Below are positions 56,304 through 63,961 of a stretch of DNA of 64,000 nt, piece by piece. The stretch's first letter is position 1. Each line of letters begins with the position of its first letter. Made by a program: the position numbers and the translations under genes. The stretch lies in contig CAVYGM010000005.1 in the NCBI GenBank assembly GCA_963768025.1, forward strand, positions 62,001 to 126,000. The letters are read 5' to 3'. The DNA comes from CAVYGM01 sp963768025 (GTDB lineage: Bacteria > Bacteroidota > Bacteroidia > Cytophagales > Spirosomataceae). The notes below the pieces were generated by a model. It worked only from the letters and a program-made list of their open reading frames with translations, did not search any database and was not told the DNA's origin.

Positions 56304-57068
56304 TTTTGGGATGGGTACCTTGTATTTTTCTAGCTTCGGAATAGCAGGGTGTGACACCGCCTACGTAAGGAAAGATGACTTATCACACTTAAGGGGCAAG
56401 TGGAATAGAATAAATTTGATATATTTGATCAATGTGAGAGTTCGGTGCCTATTGTACAAGATTTTAATTGATCCCTATAAACAACCCGGATATGATAGGA
56501 TGGAAAAGCAGCGATTTCAGAATCTGGAATTAAGGCCTATTTGAAGACAAATTGCAGTGACGCTGTACATTAGTTTACTGAATCCAATAAGCCATCTGAC
56601 CTAGTAAAAAGCGGGGATTATCCAGGTCTATGGATCATTACGAGTTATTAAGGAGTTCGGCCTGTAGAAGAACAGTTAAGGATTATAATTAACATTGAGA
56701 AAAGCAATCAACCAAGTAATTCCGGTTGAAAATTATGTCTTTTTCCACGCGATGCGATCAAAGACGGGATTTCCGCTATGCAGTTGCTGGACGGAGAAAT
56801 CTGGATGGACATGCAAAAAAGGAAATTAAACCATTGAAATCCACAAGATCTCTTACTCGTGATGAAGCAACATCAATTCTTAAAGAGAGAAGAAGTAGAC
56901 CTAGGTATTTCAACTCAGGAAGAATTTGACAAATTAAAGAACAGTTGATGCCAATAATTAAACCAAAATAATAAGCATTATTGATAGGTCAACTGACTCG
57001 TCAAGTAGCCCCAACGGGCTGTATTTTGAGGCTATCGGGGAAGTGTATCAAAAACTGAAAGACACCGT
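56304..57068. other. Accessory stretch with no confident gene
   Basis: About 765 bp of AT-rich DNA between the SGNH gene and the MNT gene. A frame near 56870-56950 reads EEVDLGISTQEEFDKLKNS at its end and may be a broken antitoxin tail. Just before the MNT gene, a frame ends with LYFEAIGEVYQKLKDTV and overlaps the MNT start (ATGA), so a partner gene may once have stood there. Neither can be named. Confidence 0.4.
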
Positions 57069-57392
57069 ATGAATTCTTTTGGCATTTCGGAGAAGAGTTT
57101 CGGCCTGATTCGGGAGGCTTTTGAAAAGTACCCCGAAGTGGAGGAAGTCCTGATTTTCGGTAGCCGCGCCAAAGGCACCTACCGTCCCGGCAGCGACATC
57201 GACCTGGCCATTAAAGGGAGAACGTGCAGTGAACAAACGGCTCTGAACATTACCGGCCATCTGAACGAGGAAGTCCCCATTCCCTATTTTGTGGATGTCG
57301 TATATTTGGAAGGCCTGAAACACCCCGACCTGAAAGCCCATGTCGAGCGCGTGGGGAAGCAACTTTTTGCCAATAGGAAAAGAGACCAGTGA
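57069..57392 (+). CDS. MNT-type nucleotidyltransferase (minimal)
   Basis: A 107-residue protein of the minimal nucleotidyltransferase family. The active-site signature is clear: LIFGSRAKGTYRPGSDIDLA (GSx10DxD), with further Asp at YFVDVVYLEG. In HEPN/MNT modules such proteins AMPylate or neutralise the HEPN RNase toxin. Here no intact HEPN partner is adjacent; only a fragmentary frame overlaps the start. It lies between two related SGNH 3'-end copies, suggesting that it arrived with a rearrangement. Confidence 0.82.
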   Translation: MNSFGISEKSFGLIREAFEKYPEVEEVLIFGSRAKGTYRPGSDIDLAIKGRTCSEQTALNITGHLNEEVPIPYFVDVVYLEGLKHPDLKAHVERVGKQLFANRKRDQ

Positions 57393-57420
57393 TTTTTTTA
57401 CTTTTCCTGAATTGTTTGTC

Positions 57421-57572
57421 TGACCCAGGAAATGGGCATAAGGTACCTCGACGCCGGGAAGGCACTTCTGAAAGCGGATGGTACCCTCGACGAGGCGCTG
57501 TTTTCGGATGGTTTGCATCCGAATGCGGAGGGGGTAACTTCGGTTGGGTAAGGCGTATGGGGTAGGTAGGTT
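57421..57572 (+). pseudogene. Duplicate fragment of the SGNH hydrolase 3' end
   Basis: About 150 bp match the end of the SGNH gene (56155-56303) at close to 88-90%: TQEMGIRYLDAGKALLKADG then TLDEALFSDGLHPNAEG, with a frame slip afterward. No upstream part of the gene is present. Together the two copies bracket 1.1 kb of accessory DNA holding the MNT gene. Confidence 0.85.
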
Positions 57573-57597
57573 ATTTTGTAATTTGCTTTTTTATACG

Positions 57598-57643
57598 CGC
57601 GTTACAAACGCGAAAAGGATTCAACGCCCGATTGCAAATCGGG
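57598..57643. repeat. Two adjacent short hairpins (REP-like)
   Basis: CGCGTT-ACA-AACGCG (57598-57612) and CCCGATT-GCA-AATCGGG (57627-57643) are two perfect small hairpins with 3-nt loops, 14 bp apart. They resemble repetitive extragenic palindromes. The flanks at 57573-57739 hold no confident gene. Confidence 0.5.
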
Positions 57644-57739
57644 GTTAGCGGGGGGAATTCCGACAGGCCGTTATCCAATTTTTTGAAAACATTCATCTCT
57701 ACCGACAGGAACTGGCCACTTTGATGACCCTGAAATTTC

Positions 57740-57952
57740 ATGTCCTACATTCGCAATCCACTTCTTAACGCGTATAATCGGTTGGCAGAGGGCAACATCG
57801 ACTTACCCGACTTTGACATTCAGGTAAAAGCTTCAGAGGCACTTGAAAACCTGAGAAAGCTTATGGAAAATATGAAAAGGCAGCTTCAGGAAATTAATAG
57901 TTTACCAAACCGCTTGCTATCCCAGGTCTTCAATGAAATTGGAAATGAATAA
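57740..57952 (+). pseudogene. hsdS: Type I restriction specificity subunit (HsdS) C-terminal remnant
   Basis: A 70-residue frame with a long helix ending in LRKLMENMKRQLQEINSLPN and RLLSQVFNEIGNE. The helix plus IN(S/A)LPxxLLxQxF ending is the standard C-terminus of HsdS proteins. The two target-recognition domains are absent, so it cannot specify DNA. A possible start is MSYIRNPLLNAYNRL. It is followed 15 bp later by the DUF1016 gene, an arrangement seen in type I loci. An unrelated small coiled protein remains possible. Confidence 0.55.
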
Positions 57953-57967
57953 AAAAGACCTCCAGCC

Positions 57968-58988
57968 ATGCAGGTAAGGCACGAACTCATTCAGCAAATA
58001 CACAGCATCGTAGCCTCGGCTCAGGAGCGGGCCATTCGGTCGGTGGATACCGAACGCATGCTCATGTACTGGCAAATAGGCAAAGTACTGTTTGAAGAAG
58101 AGCAGGAGGGCAAAGAGCGGGCAGAGTATGGCAAGTTCCTGATCAAGTCTATTTCAAGTGAGTTTCAACCCCTGTTTGGAACGGGATTTTCCGTGCGGCA
58201 ATTAGAGATGAACAGGCAGTTTTATCGTACTTTCCCAAATACGAACGCACTGCGTTCGCAATTTAGCTGGACGCACTACCGATCCCTCATACGCATTGAA
58301 AATGATGATAAAAGAGCTTTTTACATAGCCGAAGCCGAAAAAAATAACTGGACGGCCAGGCAATTGGAACGGCAGGTAAACAGCCAATTGTTTGAACGCC
58401 TCTTGTTGAGCAACGATGTGCAGGCAGTACTGGCAGTAGCCCGCGAGGAGAAACTCCCTGCCGATGCCAAAGAGATCATCAAAGACCCCATGGTGCTGGA
58501 ATTTTTGGGACTAAGACGGGAGGCTGCCTACTACGAAAAAGATCTGGAAACCGCCATCATTACGCATTTACAGGAATTTTTACTGGAATTGGGCAATGGC
58601 TTTTCCTTTGTGGCCCGGCAAAAACGCATTCATCTTGAAGGCGATGAATTTTTTATTGACCTCGTATTCTACAATCGGTTGCTGCAATGCTTTGTGCTGG
58701 TTGAAATCAAAACCACCAGGCTCACCCATCAGGACATAGGGCAGCTTCACCGGGCTGGCGTTCCAGATGTATGTAAACTACTACGACCGCTTTGAAAAAC
58801 AGAATTTTGAAAACCCCACCATTGGTATATTGCTATGTGCCGATAAAAATGATGCCGTTGTAAAGATCACTTTACCTGAAAACAATAAGACCATCATTGC
58901 CAGTAAATACCAGCTATACCTACCTACCGAACAGCAACTGATTGACGAGGTAAGAAAAGAGATTGATAAATTAGACCACAGCAGGTGA
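57968..58988 (+). pseudogene. DUF1016 PD-(D/E)XK nuclease, disrupted by a 16-bp insertion
   Basis: The DUF1016/YhcG family protein would be about 335 residues. The N-terminal DUF1016_N part (LMYWQIGKVLFEEEQEGKER, LIKSISSEFQPLFGTGFSVR) and nuclease core (EGDEFFIDLVFYNRLLQC, FVLVEIKTTRLTHQDIG) with Asp and ExK active-site residues are intact. After GQL the frame is lost; QMYVNYYDRFEKQNFENPTI and GILLCADKNDAVVKITLPEN follow in another frame to 58988. Removing 16 bp (58748-58763) restores the family sequence exactly. Members accompany type I restriction systems and sometimes act in phage defence. Confidence 0.82.
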
Positions 58989-59035
58989 TAGCATCGACAC
59001 CTGAATTTCTAAAAAAAGATTTAACAAAATTGAAA

Positions 59036-59311
59036 ATGGTTCAGACAAATAATAAAGTACAGAAAACCCCCAAATCAAAAAAACTACCCAAATCCATCGG
59101 CTCTACCCAGTCATTGTCCTCCTATGTAAAATCTATTTGCGACATCATGCGTCGCTCCAACATAACGAGTGCCATCAACTATGTTCCTGAACTCACCTGG
59201 ATCATGTTTTTACGCATTTTGGACGCACAGGAGCAAAAGGAGCGGGAAGAAGCCGAGGCCCTGGGCAACAGCTACACCCCGACCCTGGAAAGTCCCTACC
59301 GTTGGGCGTAG
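59036..59311 (+). pseudogene. hsdM: Type I restriction methylase (HsdM) N-terminal fragment
   Basis: About 91 residues from ATG 59036 (MVQTNNKVQKTPKSKKLPKS). SLSSYVKSICDIMRRSNITS, AINYVPELTWIMFLRILDAQ and EQKEREEAEALGNSYTPTLE are the N-terminal helical domain of HsdM. The frame ends at a stop after SPYRWA, where the intact protein goes on for some 400 residues with the SAM-binding and NPPF motifs. It has no methylase activity. It starts just after the DUF1016 gene. Confidence 0.82.
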
Positions 59312-59586
59312 CCTCAACAAAACGGCATTTTGCACATATGTGGAGCAACCGATAACTTCGTAAGTTGAAGCAAAGCGCAAAAGCCGGGAAGACACTAGCG
59401 CGTAATAGCCTGATGCGTAGCATGGCAGGGGGCAATTGTCAAATCGTACATTGACGGCGAAGACTCCGGTCTAGGGGCTTCGACCTCGTTGGGAAGAATA
59501 CGGACAGATTGGGTTGCCTTGCAATGGCCGGAGCTGTATTTCACCCATATCGGAATTTTCATCAATAACCTGCTTAAACCTTGGCC
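59312..59586. other. Stretch following the HsdM break
   Basis: About 275 bp. One frame (59450-59580) can be read as DGEDSGLGASTSLGRIRTDW then VALQWPELYFTHIG, which looks protein-like but was not recognised. It is probably the debris of an inserted element that cut hsdM. Confidence 0.35.
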
Positions 59587-59877
59587 ATGTCCAACCTCCA
59601 ATCCATTCAGCAAATCCTGCGGCAACTCAAACCCGAGTTGATGGGGAGGTACCCTATCCGTTCGCTGGCTTTGTTCGGCTCGGTAGTACGGGATGATTTT
59701 ACTGACGACAGCGATGTTGATATTCTGGTGGATTTCAGTCAACCCATTGGTATCGAATTTGTTGACCTGGCAGATTACATTGAGGAAAAATTAGATAAGA
59801 AAGTAGATCTTGTTTCCAGAAATGGAATCAAGGAAAAATATTTTAAAGCCATCGAAAGCGAACTAGTATATGTCTAA
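59587..59877 (+). CDS. MNT nucleotidyltransferase antitoxin (MntA-like)
   Basis: A 96-residue protein from ATG 59587 (MSNLQSIQQILRQLKPELMG). The active-site motif ALFGSVVRDDFTDDSDVDIL is complete (GSV...DSDVD), followed by VDFSQPIGIEFVDLADYIEE and KKVDLVSRNGIKEKYFKAI, which are standard for the MntA antitoxin of HepT/MntA pairs. MntA neutralises HepT by adding AMP to it. The partner gene begins 8 bp before its stop but is reduced to 27 residues, so the pair is not functional as a toxin-antitoxin. Confidence 0.85.
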   Translation: MSNLQSIQQILRQLKPELMGRYPIRSLALFGSVVRDDFTDDSDVDILVDFSQPIGIEFVDLADYIEEKLDKKVDLVSRNGIKEKYFKAIESELVYV

Positions 59878-59953
59878 CCGGATTGTATGGGAAATTAAGG
59901 AAAATTTTCTGCCTGAATTAATAAGCCAGCTAGAACAGATTGACATTTCGTAA
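59870..59953 (+). pseudogene. HepT toxin remnant
   Basis: The frame begins ATG 59870, overlapping the MNT stop, and encodes only MSNRIVWEIKENFLPELISQ plus LEQIDIS. The (I/V)W-x(3)-N/D-LP-x-L-x(2)-Q pattern is the C-terminal end of HEPN-domain HepT proteins. The RNase motif (Rx4-6H) and the rest, about 80 residues, are deleted. Only the translational-coupling start and the tail survive. Confidence 0.7.
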
Positions 59954-60070
59954 AGCCTCCTTTACTGTTATAAGTACCTCAACCACCCCACTAATCCTGA
60001 TTAAAAAATAAGGGTGGTAAGTGTAATTACAGGAAAGTTTCATTCATTTAGAAGTTCTACACTATTTCAC

Positions 60071-60853
60071 ATGAAGGTACCAATCACGATATTGCTGGCA
60101 ACCCTTTGGAGCACCTTATCTGCTCAGAAATTAGATATAAAAAAGGCTTGGGTCGGTGACGAGCTTGAATACATTAAGATTGATAGCCAAAGAGTCGATA
60201 TCGAAGTATTTGGAAATTACCCGGCGCAAAAACGCTATTACTTACTAGGCGACACACTACGCCTTTATGACAAATACACAACATCGAGCGATAATTTTTC
60301 AAAAGAATATATAAGAAACTATGATTATCTGATCACGGCATTGACTGACACAAATCTGACGTTAATCGCGCTTGACTCAAATGCGCTTGAACTTACTGGA
60401 GGCAAGGGAAAAATAAACTATCGTGAGCGAGAATTAGTCAAACTTCCTGAAATAGATTTTGAGCTAATAAAATTTAGATCCACAACTTGTCACGGTACAT
60501 GTCCAAGTTTAACCCTGCAAATAGACAAAGAGAAAAAATTAATGTTTTTTGGTGGAATGTATGCCGTTAAGCAAGGTCATTATACTAGTACAGTTCCAGA
60601 TAGTTTATTTCGTTCTTTGATTGACATTTTGAAATTATCTGAATTGGATAAACTGAAAACATGGGAACAACATGTAATGGACGCACCAACATACACGCTT
60701 GAAGTTCATTATAATGGTAAGATAAAGTACTTGAAGAATTTTCACTTACCGGCTGTAACCAATGAGCTAATATGGTATTTACTTAAAATATCAGAAAAGG
60801 TTGAACTCACAATGACGAAGGAACCATTTAAAATAAATTTTACAGCGCAATAG
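60071..60853 (+). CDS. DUF6438-like secreted protein
   Basis: About 260 residues from ATG 60071 (MKVPITILLATLWSTLSAQK, signal peptide). An earlier in-frame start is disfavoured because it precedes no signal. The C-terminal half has FRSTTCHGTCPSLTLQIDKE and KKLMFFGGMYAVKQGHYTST, the CxGxCP and GxYxF features of DUF6438, a Bacteroidota family of unknown function. LEVHYNGKIKYLKNF follows. It lies alone among toxin-antitoxin remnants. Base composition is more AT-rich than that of the core genes, as with other accessory genes here. Confidence 0.75.
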   Translation: MKVPITILLATLWSTLSAQKLDIKKAWVGDELEYIKIDSQRVDIEVFGNYPAQKRYYLLGDTLRLYDKYTTSSDNFSKEYIRNYDYLITALTDTNLTLIALDSNALELTGGKGKINYRERELVKLPEIDFELIKFRSTTCHGTCPSLTLQIDKEKKLMFFGGMYAVKQGHYTSTVPDSLFRSLIDILKLSELDKLKTWEQHVMDAPTYTLEVHYNGKIKYLKNFHLPAVTNELIWYLLKISEKVELTMTKEPFKINFTAQ

Positions 60854-61087
60854 AACCAATGCACACTAGGTAGTTTGGCATAGTGGGTGGAAGTTAATTA
60901 TTTAGCCCCCGTCGAGCGTAGTCTTTCGAAGGAGACTGCATCCTGAACATAAAAGGCCCCGGGCGGGCGTACCCGTTTGTAACGGTCCATCAGATACACT
61001 GCCGCCAGCCATCTCCTGATTTTCACCCAAGAGGCAACTTGAAACGAGCAATTTATGTTATTTTCGTAAAACCAAACGCTGGAAACC

Positions 61088-61240
61088 ATGAAACCTGAAT
61101 CAAAAGAGGACAAAGCCCCCAATAAGCCTGCTGAGCCGAAATCAAAACTAAAATCAGCTTACGGGAAATACGCGGGGGTCATCGTGGAGAAAGCCGATTG
61201 CTGGGATACTGACCTTAAAAAGACTGTCCGGCCTGAGTGA
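61088..61240 (+). CDS. Small antitoxin-like protein (VapB-type)
   Basis: A 50-residue protein (MKPESKEDKAPNKPAEPKSK start, YAGVIVEKADCWDTDLKKTV end). It has no fold assignment of its own but ends with the WDTDLKxTVRPE tail often preceding PIN-domain toxins. Its stop overlaps the PIN gene's GTG start by four bases (GTGA), which implies translational coupling. Role as antitoxin is inferred from position. Confidence 0.55.
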   Translation: MKPESKEDKAPNKPAEPKSKLKSAYGKYAGVIVEKADCWDTDLKKTVRPE

Positions 61241-61425
61241 AGTACCTACTTGATACGCACATCCTGATCTGGTTCCTCACTGGAAATCCTAGACTGCACC
61301 CAACCGTAAAAAGGATCATGATGGAGGATCATAGCGAGTTCTTTGTCAGCACAGAAAGTATTCGGGAGATGATCGTCAAATCCAAAATGGGTAAACTGAC
61401 GCTGCCGGCTGAGAATTTCGTTTGA
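61237..61425 (+). pseudogene. Truncated PIN-domain toxin (VapC-like)
   Basis: A 62-residue frame from GTG 61237: KYLLDTHILIWFLTGNPRLH carries the first catalytic Asp, then FFVSTESIREMIVKSKMGKL with Ser-x-x-Ile-x-E-like second acidic site. It stops after LPAENFV. Full PIN toxins are about 125 residues, and the missing half holds the remaining acidic residues. The nuclease cannot be active. With its upstream partner it represents a dead vapBC pair. Confidence 0.75.
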
Positions 61426-61582
61426 ACCACTCTCACACAGTCGCTCGGCTCTGCCGAGTGAAGACTATCCATAGCCCTCCGGGCGGTGATCCTACCCTAG
61501 GTTTGTTCCCACTGGCTAGGCCATAAAGTGTTTTATAAAAATTTCAAACTCCCCATATTCCTAATTCCCTAAAACCAACCCC

Positions 61583-62140
61583 ATGGGCAAATTCAGCACC
61601 TCCCTAGCCACTTCTCATAAAAAATTCATCAAAGAGCAGCATATCTTTTTTGTGGCCACGGCTCCCCTCAGCGGCGACGGGCGGGTCAATCTTTCGCCTA
61701 AGGGACTGGATTGTTTTCGGGTGCTGGACGATAATCGGGTAGCCTACATGGATTTGATCAGCAGTGGTAACGAAACCTCCGCGCATACGCTCGAGAATGG
61801 GCGGATCACGTTCATGTTTTGCTCCTTCACCGACAAGCCGAATATTCTCAGATTGTACGGCAAAGGATTCACCGTCTTGCCCGGCTCTGACGATTGGGAA
61901 CAATATGCTAAGGACTTTACCATTTACCCTAGTACCCGGCAGATCATCGTGGCGGAGATTGACCTGGTACAGACTTCCTGTGGTTTTGGGGTACCCATGT
62001 ATGCCTATACCGGGGAGCGCGACATCCATTTTGAATGGGCTGAGAAAAAGGGACCCGAAGGCCTGATCGAGTACATGAAGGAAAAGAACCTCAAAAGCCT
62101 CGATGCGTTGCCGACCGATCTTGGATTGCAGCTTTCTTAA
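61583..62140 (+). CDS. Pyridoxamine 5'-phosphate oxidase-like flavin protein
   Basis: A 185-residue member of the split-barrel FMN-binding superfamily. FFVATAPLSGDGRVNLSPKG, VAYMDLISSGNETSAHTLEN and ITFMFCSFTDKPNILRLYGK are the typical PNPOx-like blocks. A C-terminal extension includes SCGFGVPMYAYTGERDIHFE and EWAEKKGPEGLIEYMKEKN, found in a common bacterial subgroup. It likely binds FMN or F420 and performs an unidentified redox reaction in the cytosol. It converges with the GMC gene with a terminator between. Confidence 0.85.
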   Translation: MGKFSTSLATSHKKFIKEQHIFFVATAPLSGDGRVNLSPKGLDCFRVLDDNRVAYMDLISSGNETSAHTLENGRITFMFCSFTDKPNILRLYGKGFTVLPGSDDWEQYAKDFTIYPSTRQIIVAEIDLVQTSCGFGVPMYAYTGERDIHFEWAEKKGPEGLIEYMKEKNLKSLDALPTDLGLQLS

Positions 62141-62165
62141 TTTCAAATCCTAGTTTACTTAAAAG

Positions 62166-62217
62166 GCCTCCTACCGGAGGAAGGGCTTGTCATGATGCCC
62201 TACCTCCAGTAGGAGGC
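62166..62217. terminator. Hairpin terminator between convergent genes
   Basis: Arms of about 21 nt (GCCTCCTACCGGAGGAAGGGC type) with two mismatches and a 10-nt loop. The minus-strand side is followed by CCTTTTAAG, so it most probably ends the GMC gene, and may serve both. Confidence 0.7.
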
Positions 62218-62242
62218 TAGTATTATTTGATTTGGGTTTTGT

Positions 62243-63961
62243 TTACAAATTCTTTTTCTTCAATTCACTTACCGCAAAGTCAGCGGCGCGGGCCGTAAAC
62301 GCCATGTAGGTCAGTGAAGGGTTCACGCAGGAAGATGAAGCCATGGCTGCCCCGTCGGTTACGAATACATTCTTGCAGTCGTGTACCTGATTGAATTTGT
62401 TCAGTACCGATGTCTTGGGATCTTTGCCCATGCGGGCGGTACCCATGTCGTGGATACCAAGGCCCAGGTGTACTTCGGGGCGATTGTAGGTATTGATATT
62501 TTTGAAGCCGGCGGCTTCCAGCATTTCGGCGGCCGACTGGGCAATATCGGCGCGCATGGCCAGTTCGTTTTCGCCAAAAGCGGCATCAAACACAATCATC
62601 GGGATACCGTAGGGATCTTTTTGGATAGGGTCGAGGTACAGGCGGTTGTTGGGATTGGGCAGTACTTCCCCGAAGCCGCCAAAGCCGATTGACCAGGCCC
62701 CGGGTTGGGTCATTTCCTGCTTGAATGCAGCCCCAAAGCCATCGGCCCCCACGCCCCGCTTCCAGTCGCTGCGGGTAGCCCCGCCCTGGTAGCCATAGCC
62801 CCGGATGTAGTTCGTCTGCTTGTCGGCACCCCAGTTCCGAAACCGCGGAATGTAGAGGGCATTGGGTCGCTGTCCGAACACAAAATCGTCTTCGAACCCT
62901 TCGATGGTGGCGTTGGCCCCCACGCCCAGGTGATGGTCCATGATGTTGCGCCCCACCTGATCGCTGTCGTTGCCCAGCCCGTTGGGAAAGCGCGATGATT
63001 TGGAGTTGAGCAGCAGAGCGGCGGTGTTCATGGAACCGGCGTTCAGGAACAGAATGTCGGCATAGTACTCGGTTGCTTCCTTGGTATGCTGGTCAATAAC
63101 CCGCACACCCTTAGCCTTTTGGGTGTCGTTGTCAAAGATAATCTCGGATACGATTCCGTTGTGAACCATGGTCAGTCGGTTGGTGCGGGCCGCCGCCGGA
63201 AGGGCTCCCGAGAGGGAACTGTAATAACCCCCGTACGGACACCCCCGGCTGCATTTGTTGCGGTACTGGCAGGTACCCCGGCCCAGTTCGGTATGCCAGG
63301 GCTGGGCTTTGGTCAGGTTGGCAATGCGCCCGATGGTGACCGGGCGGTTGAGCTTGTCTTTCATTTTCTTCCGAAAGTACAGCTCGGGCGGGGTCATCGG
63401 CATGGCGGGCAGGAAGTTGCTGTCGGGCAGTACCTCCCAGTTTTCCTTTTGGCCACTTACCCCCACAAATTTCTCCACGTACTCGTACCAGGGCACCAGT
63501 TCCTTGTAACGAACCGGCCAGTCAACCCCGATACCATCCTGGGCGTTGGCCTCAAAGTCCTGCTCGTTCCAGCGGTACGACTGCCGCCCCCAGTGCATGG
63601 ACTTGCCTCCCGTATGGTAGGCGCGAATCCAGTCAAAAGGCCGTTTTTCGATGTAAGGATTTTGTTTGTCGTTGGTCATGAACATCATCTTCTCATCGTT
63701 GGCCATGTTGTTAAAACGGTTGTTGGCCCAGTATTCTTCCAGCGAATTGATGGTGGGTTTGTCGCGGTGCTGCAACTCCCAGGGAGCTTGCATGGCGGTT
63801 TCATAATCCGAGACATGCTTTACCTCCCGGCCCCGCTCGATCACCAGAACCGTAAGGCCTTTTTCGGCAAGCTCCTTGGCCGCCACCCCGCCCGTCATGC
63901 CCGATCCCACTACGATGGCATCGAAGGTATTCTCTTTATTGACTTTCAGATTCAGATTCAT
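62243..63961 (-). CDS. GMC-family oxidoreductase (gluconate 2-dehydrogenase large-subunit type)
   Basis: A 572-residue FAD-dependent oxidoreductase. N-terminal dinucleotide motif AIVVGSGMTGGVAAKELAEK, GMC-type LFLNAGSMNTAALLLNSKS, and the C-terminal block SSCVNPSLTYMAFTARAADF with the active-site Asn. GTCQYRNKCSRGCPYGGYY is a Cys-rich insertion characteristic of the gluconate 2-dehydrogenase/sorbitol dehydrogenase-like subgroup. In Bacteroidota these oxidise sugars or sugar acids in the periplasm with a small subunit. No signal peptide is visible on the large subunit, as usual when it is exported with a partner. The partner gene would lie beyond 63.97 kb. Confidence 0.88.
   Translation of the reverse strand: MNLNLKVNKENTFDAIVVGSGMTGGVAAKELAEKGLTVLVIERGREVKHVSDYETAMQAPWELQHRDKPTINSLEEYWANNRFNNMANDEKMMFMTNDKQNPYIEKRPFDWIRAYHTGGKSMHWGRQSYRWNEQDFEANAQDGIGVDWPVRYKELVPWYEYVEKFVGVSGQKENWEVLPDSNFLPAMPMTPPELYFRKKMKDKLNRPVTIGRIANLTKAQPWHTELGRGTCQYRNKCSRGCPYGGYYSSLSGALPAAARTNRLTMVHNGIVSEIIFDNDTQKAKGVRVIDQHTKEATEYYADILFLNAGSMNTAALLLNSKSSRFPNGLGNDSDQVGRNIMDHHLGVGANATIEGFEDDFVFGQRPNALYIPRFRNWGADKQTNYIRGYGYQGGATRSDWKRGVGADGFGAAFKQEMTQPGAWSIGFGGFGEVLPNPNNRLYLDPIQKDPYGIPMIVFDAAFGENELAMRADIAQSAAEMLEAAGFKNINTYNRPEVHLGLGIHDMGTARMGKDPKTSVLNKFNQVHDCKNVFVTDGAAMASSSCVNPSLTYMAFTARAADFAVSELKKKNL

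Noticed and set aside
60898..61122. Open frame of 74 codons on the minus strand
   Set aside because: It overlaps the start of the VapB-like gene and was not recognised; some residues look protein-like, but support is too thin.
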